A stretch of DNA of 64,000 nt. Source: Clostridium sulfidigenes. Lineage in GTDB: Bacteria > Bacillota > Clostridia > Clostridiales > Clostridiaceae. The stretch spans positions 79,180 through 143,179 of the forward strand of contig NZ_JPMD01000015.1 in assembly GCF_000732635.1 (NCBI RefSeq), in the 5' to 3' direction. Shown one piece after another: positions 61,231 through 64,000 of the stretch. The position numbers and the translations under genes were made by a program. Position 1 is the stretch's first letter, and each line of letters opens with the position of its first letter. The notes below the pieces were generated by a model that made no database searches, was not told where the DNA came from, and saw only the letters and a program-made list of their open reading frames with translations.

Positions 61231-61917
61231 ATGCAAGTGGATATACTTATTGTAGAAGATGAAGTTAAAATTTTAGAAGTTTTGGAAGCATATCTAAAGA
61301 AAGCTGGATATGGTGTTATAACAGCAATTAATGGAAGTGAAGCTATATATAAATATAAACAATACAATCCTAGATTAATAATACTAGATCTAATGTTACC
61401 AGATATATCAGGAGAAAAAATTTGTGAAATCATAAGAAAGGAATCAGAGGTTCCTATAATAATGTTAACAGCCAAGGTAGAGGAAGAAAGTATCTTGAAG
61501 TGTTTTTCTCTAGGGACTGATGATTATATAACAAAACCATTTAGCCCTAAGCAGGTAGTGGCTAGAGTAAATGCAGTGTTAAAAAGAGCATTGAATTATA
61601 AACAGGATAATGTTTTATCATTTAATAAGGGAGACCTAGTTATAAATTTAGATACTTATGAGGTAAGACAAGGTAATAATTTAGTAGAATTAACTCCTTC
61701 GGAGTTCAAGATACTTTTAGCTTTATGTGAAAGTCCAAAGAAAGTATTCTCTAGAGGAGAACTTCTTGATCGAGCTCTAGGGGATGATAGTGATGTTTAT
61801 GATAGAATAATAGATTCTCATATTAAGAATTTAAGAAGTAAGATAGAGGAAAATAGTAAAAATCCTAAATATATATTAACAGTTCACGGCATTGGATATA
61901 AGTTTGGTGGTGAATAA
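61231..61917 (+). CDS. OmpR/PhoB family response regulator
   Basis: A 228-residue response regulator. The receiver domain has acidic 'VEDE', phosphoacceptor Asp53 in 'IILDLMLPD', Thr80 in 'IMLTAK' and Lys102 in 'DYITKPF'. The C-terminal winged helix contains 'LTPSEFKILLALCESPKKVF' and 'DSHIKNLRSKIEENSKNPKY'. It is activated by the overlapping downstream kinase. RBS GGAGGAG. It is divergent from the HMA-TauE-cupredoxin gene with about 150 bases between, which probably hold its binding sites. Confidence 0.95.
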   Translation: MQVDILIVEDEVKILEVLEAYLKKAGYGVITAINGSEAIYKYKQYNPRLIILDLMLPDISGEKICEIIRKESEVPIIMLTAKVEEESILKCFSLGTDDYITKPFSPKQVVARVNAVLKRALNYKQDNVLSFNKGDLVINLDTYEVRQGNNLVELTPSEFKILLALCESPKKVFSRGELLDRALGDDSDVYDRIIDSHIKNLRSKIEENSKNPKYILTVHGIGYKFGGE

Positions 61918-61921
61918 TTCG

Positions 61922-63301
61922 ATGAAATTGAAACATAGGCTTACTTTGATTTTTTTATTATTTTCTATGACAATTATTCTTTTAATTAGTTTTTCATCTC
62001 ATATATTTATGAAGAAAAACTTTAATAGATATCTAGAGGATATTATAGAAGGAAGAAAAAAATCACTGATTAAAGATATAAGTAATACTTATAAAAATGA
62101 ACAATGGGATAATAAAAATATAGAAGACATAGGGATTGAAGCTATAAATAATGGATTTATTATAAGCATAAAAGATATTTCAGATAATGTAATATGGAGT
62201 GCCAAAACTCATAATAGTAGTATGTGTGAGGCAATGATGAGTAGGATGGGTTACAATATGAGCATTGTAAATCCAGGATATAAAGGTGATTATACTGAGG
62301 AAGTATATAATTTGAAAATAGATGAAAAATATGCGGGGATTCTTGAAATAGGCTATTATGGTCCCCTTTATTATAATGATTCTGATGTGATTTTTTTTAA
62401 AACCTTAGATAATATATTAATTTTTGTGGGGATTTTTTCTTTAGGTATCTCCATATTTATAGGAATTTTAATTTCTACTTCAATAAGTAAACCTATAGGA
62501 AGCGTAGTTAAAGCCACAAATTCCATAGCTACAGGCAAATATAAAAATAAAATAAAAGAGGAAAGCAATATAAAAGAAATTAATGAAATGATTAGTTCGG
62601 TAAATACTTTGGCTTTTAGTTTAGATGAAGAAGAAAAGATAAGAAAAATCATGACTAAGGATATCTCTCATGAACTTAGGACTCCGTTAACTACCATGCA
62701 AGGACAACTGGAGGCATTAATAGATGGAATTTGGGAGCCTACAGAAGAAAGGCTGCAAAGTATTCATGAGGAAGTACGGAGATTAAGTAGGTTAGTTGGT
62801 TCCTTAGAGCATCTTTCTAGATATGAAAGTGAAGATTTGATTTTAAATAAAAATGAAGTTGATATAAAGGAATTAGTAGAAATGATTCTAATTAATTTTG
62901 AAAAGGAACTTCATGATAAAGATATCAGTGTGAACAATAAATTAGAAACTTTTATTATAAATGTAGATAGAGATAAAATTACTCAAGGGTTAATAAACAT
63001 CATTTCAAATGGAATAAAATATACTGAGCAAGGGGGAATAATTGAAATTACCTGTGATGAAGGAAAAAATATAGCAATAATACACATAAGGGATAGTGGC
63101 ATAGGAATTTCTAAAGAGCACTTACCTTATATTTTTCAGCGATTTTACAGGGCTGATGAATCAAGAACTAGAGCTACAGGAGGAGCTGGTATAGGTCTTA
63201 CCATATCAAAGGCAATAATAGAAGCTCATGGAGGAAATATAAAAGTTAAAAGTGAAGTTAATGAAGGAACGGAATTTATAATAGAAATACCTAAGGTATA
63301 A
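61922..63301 (+). CDS. Sensor histidine kinase with Met-rich external segment
   Basis: A 459-residue kinase. Two membrane helices (about 8-28 and 160-182) enclose an external domain with 'SSMCEAMMSRMGYNMSI' near residues 99-115, rich in Met and Cys. HAMP follows, then the H-box 'DISHELRTPLTTMQGQ' with His250, N-box 'LINIISNGIKYTEQG', G1 'RDSGIGISKEHLPYIFQRFY' and G2 'GAGIGLTISKAI'. Met-rich segments of this kind bind Cu(I) or Ag(I) in metal sensors. ATG 61922 is 4 bases past the regulator's stop, with GGTGGTGA as RBS; the overlapping start at 61892 is rejected. Confidence 0.9.
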   Translation: MKLKHRLTLIFLLFSMTIILLISFSSHIFMKKNFNRYLEDIIEGRKKSLIKDISNTYKNEQWDNKNIEDIGIEAINNGFIISIKDISDNVIWSAKTHNSSMCEAMMSRMGYNMSIVNPGYKGDYTEEVYNLKIDEKYAGILEIGYYGPLYYNDSDVIFFKTLDNILIFVGIFSLGISIFIGILISTSISKPIGSVVKATNSIATGKYKNKIKEESNIKEINEMISSVNTLAFSLDEEEKIRKIMTKDISHELRTPLTTMQGQLEALIDGIWEPTEERLQSIHEEVRRLSRLVGSLEHLSRYESEDLILNKNEVDIKELVEMILINFEKELHDKDISVNNKLETFIINVDRDKITQGLINIISNGIKYTEQGGIIEITCDEGKNIAIIHIRDSGIGISKEHLPYIFQRFYRADESRTRATGGAGIGLTISKAIIEAHGGNIKVKSEVNEGTEFIIEIPKV

Positions 63302-63309
63302 TAAATTTT

Positions 63310-63370
63310 AAAAATGACTATATTAAATATTAACATTTAGTTAATTTTGATACAGTCATTTTTAAAAATA
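63310..63370. terminator. Convergent terminator
   Basis: Stem AAAAATGACT (63310-63319) with AGTCATTTTT (63354-63363), 34-base AT-rich loop, T/A-rich flanks. Confidence 0.65.
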
Positions 63371-63384
63371 TTTTTTGTGAGAAT

Positions 63385-63918
63385 TTAATTCTTGATACCA
63401 TAGGAATTGGATACGGGACAATAAAATATAGGTAACTTCGGTGGACAATAAGTAAATAGGTAAAATATGAATGTAGCTCCAACTAACATAATAATGGCTA
63501 CCTTATTCATTATTGGTGGAAATTCAGGTAGTAACATTAAGTTATAACTTACTAATAGTCCTATTAGAATACTAACTTCAAAGATAATTAAATCTTTAAG
63601 CAGTGAGTGATGGCCATTCTTTTTAAGCATTTCATAATAAAGAAGTAACATTGAAATTGTTGTAATATAAGCGCTTAGAGTCTTTGCAAAGAGAAAATTA
63701 TTTACATATTTACCCACGAAAAAATATTCTATAATAGCAAAGATTAGAGGAGACCAAAAGGTAAGCTTACAGTGTTCCCATATGCTTTCATTAACGGCAA
63801 AGATACCAGAAGTAAAAGATAATTTGTTTGTTGCTTCATAGCCAAAATGTATTAATGCACCTATTAGGAAAATCATGATTGCACCAATGCATTCCCACAT
63901 TAATAGTGTGGATTTCAT
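63385..63918 (-). CDS. DUF6512-type membrane protein
   Basis: A 177-residue membrane protein with about five helices. 'FAVNESIWEHCKLTFWSPLI' (the N-E-S-x-W-E-H block before a helix) is characteristic of the clostridial DUF6512 family as I recall it, and 'FGYEATNKLSFTSGIFA' precedes it. The C-terminal 'TYCPPKLPIFYCP' has two Cys-Pro motifs. Function unknown. RBS AAGGAGCG. Upstream sequence to the window end is AT-rich. Confidence 0.75.
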   Translation of the reverse strand: MKSTLLMWECIGAIMIFLIGALIHFGYEATNKLSFTSGIFAVNESIWEHCKLTFWSPLIFAIIEYFFVGKYVNNFLFAKTLSAYITTISMLLLYYEMLKKNGHHSLLKDLIIFEVSILIGLLVSYNLMLLPEFPPIMNKVAIIMLVGATFIFYLFTYCPPKLPIFYCPVSNSYGIKN

Positions 63919-64000
63919 AAAATATCGCTCCTTAATTATTGATTTTCAAAAAAAAATTTGAACATATTAATGTATATGAAATATTAATGAATAATATATT

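Noticed and set aside
1..64000. tRNA, rRNA, phage or transposase genes
   Set aside because: I looked for cloverleaf-like GC-rich segments, rRNA motifs, DDE or HUH transposase motifs and phage structural genes and found none that I can support.

Overview
The window looks like the chromosome of a low-GC, Gram-positive anaerobe, most likely a Clostridium sensu stricto. The reasons are very AT-rich DNA, strong AGGAGG-type ribosome sites, some TTG and GTG starts, a hybrid-cluster protein (Hcp) with a DUF1858 partner, clostridial-type hemerythrin-like and DUF2935 proteins, and U-tailed terminators. I see no rRNA, tRNA, CRISPR array, integrase, transposase or phage gene. Genus is an inference from gene content, not from an alignment.

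Region 1 (1-32.5 kb) is an accessory array of mostly plus-strand, mostly one-gene units, each with its own strong RBS. It holds ten apparently intact GNAT acetyltransferases (one Eis-like) and four GNAT remnants, three SAM methyltransferases, two NUDIX hydrolases, a HAD phosphatase, three alpha/beta hydrolases, a 2'-5' RNA ligase-like protein, an AlkZ/YcaQ-type DNA glycosylase-like protein, a spore-photoproduct-lyase-like radical SAM enzyme, a LUD protein, a DUF692/MNIO-type enzyme next to a TfoX C-terminal domain protein, a subtilase lipoprotein beside a C39-like cysteine peptidase, and a CsoR-type repressor behind a MATE exporter with a clear operator. Gene scars are frequent: truncated, frameshifted and duplicated pieces. 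A direct repeat carrying a 39-codon ORF brackets a NUDIX-GNAT pair. A roughly 100-bp AT-rich element occurs twice in opposite orientation, about 26.5 kb apart.

Region 2 (32.5-55.3 kb) is more housekeeping-like: an orphan MsmK/UgpC-type ATPase, a membrane-anchored coiled-coil protein with a degenerate PLD domain, a PHP phosphoesterase, a PAS-PAS-GGDEF-HD-GYP signalling gene broken at an A9 tract, an MFS exporter with an ArsR-like regulator, galE, a flavoprotein, a nitrilase, Nif3 and GrpB family proteins, an HxlR regulator with an internal TGA divergent from an aldehyde dehydrogenase, topoisomerase III with ywbE, and a dual-SBP membrane protein with a degenerate GGDEF and an intact EAL domain.

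Region 3 (55.3-59.5 kb) is a compact stress regulon. Three GTAAC-N4-GTTAC palindromes precede three transcription units: an uncharacterised His-rich 212-aa protein plus a hemerythrin; hcp; and a DUF1858 protein, followed by a cupin. In the last two units the palindrome sits at an identical distance from an identical TATACT element, matching class II activation by a CRP/FNR-type regulator such as HcpR. No such regulator is in the window.

Region 4 (59.6-64 kb) holds an HMA-TauE/SafE-cupredoxin membrane protein, also split at an A9 tract. It is divergent from an OmpR-type response regulator and a histidine kinase with a Met-rich external segment, which together suggest copper or thiol-metal handling.

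The most unusual global signal is that every A9/T9 tract I found inside a gene (three of them) breaks the reading frame, and in each case eight A residues would restore a full-length protein. This may be assembly error, phase variation or transcriptional slippage.
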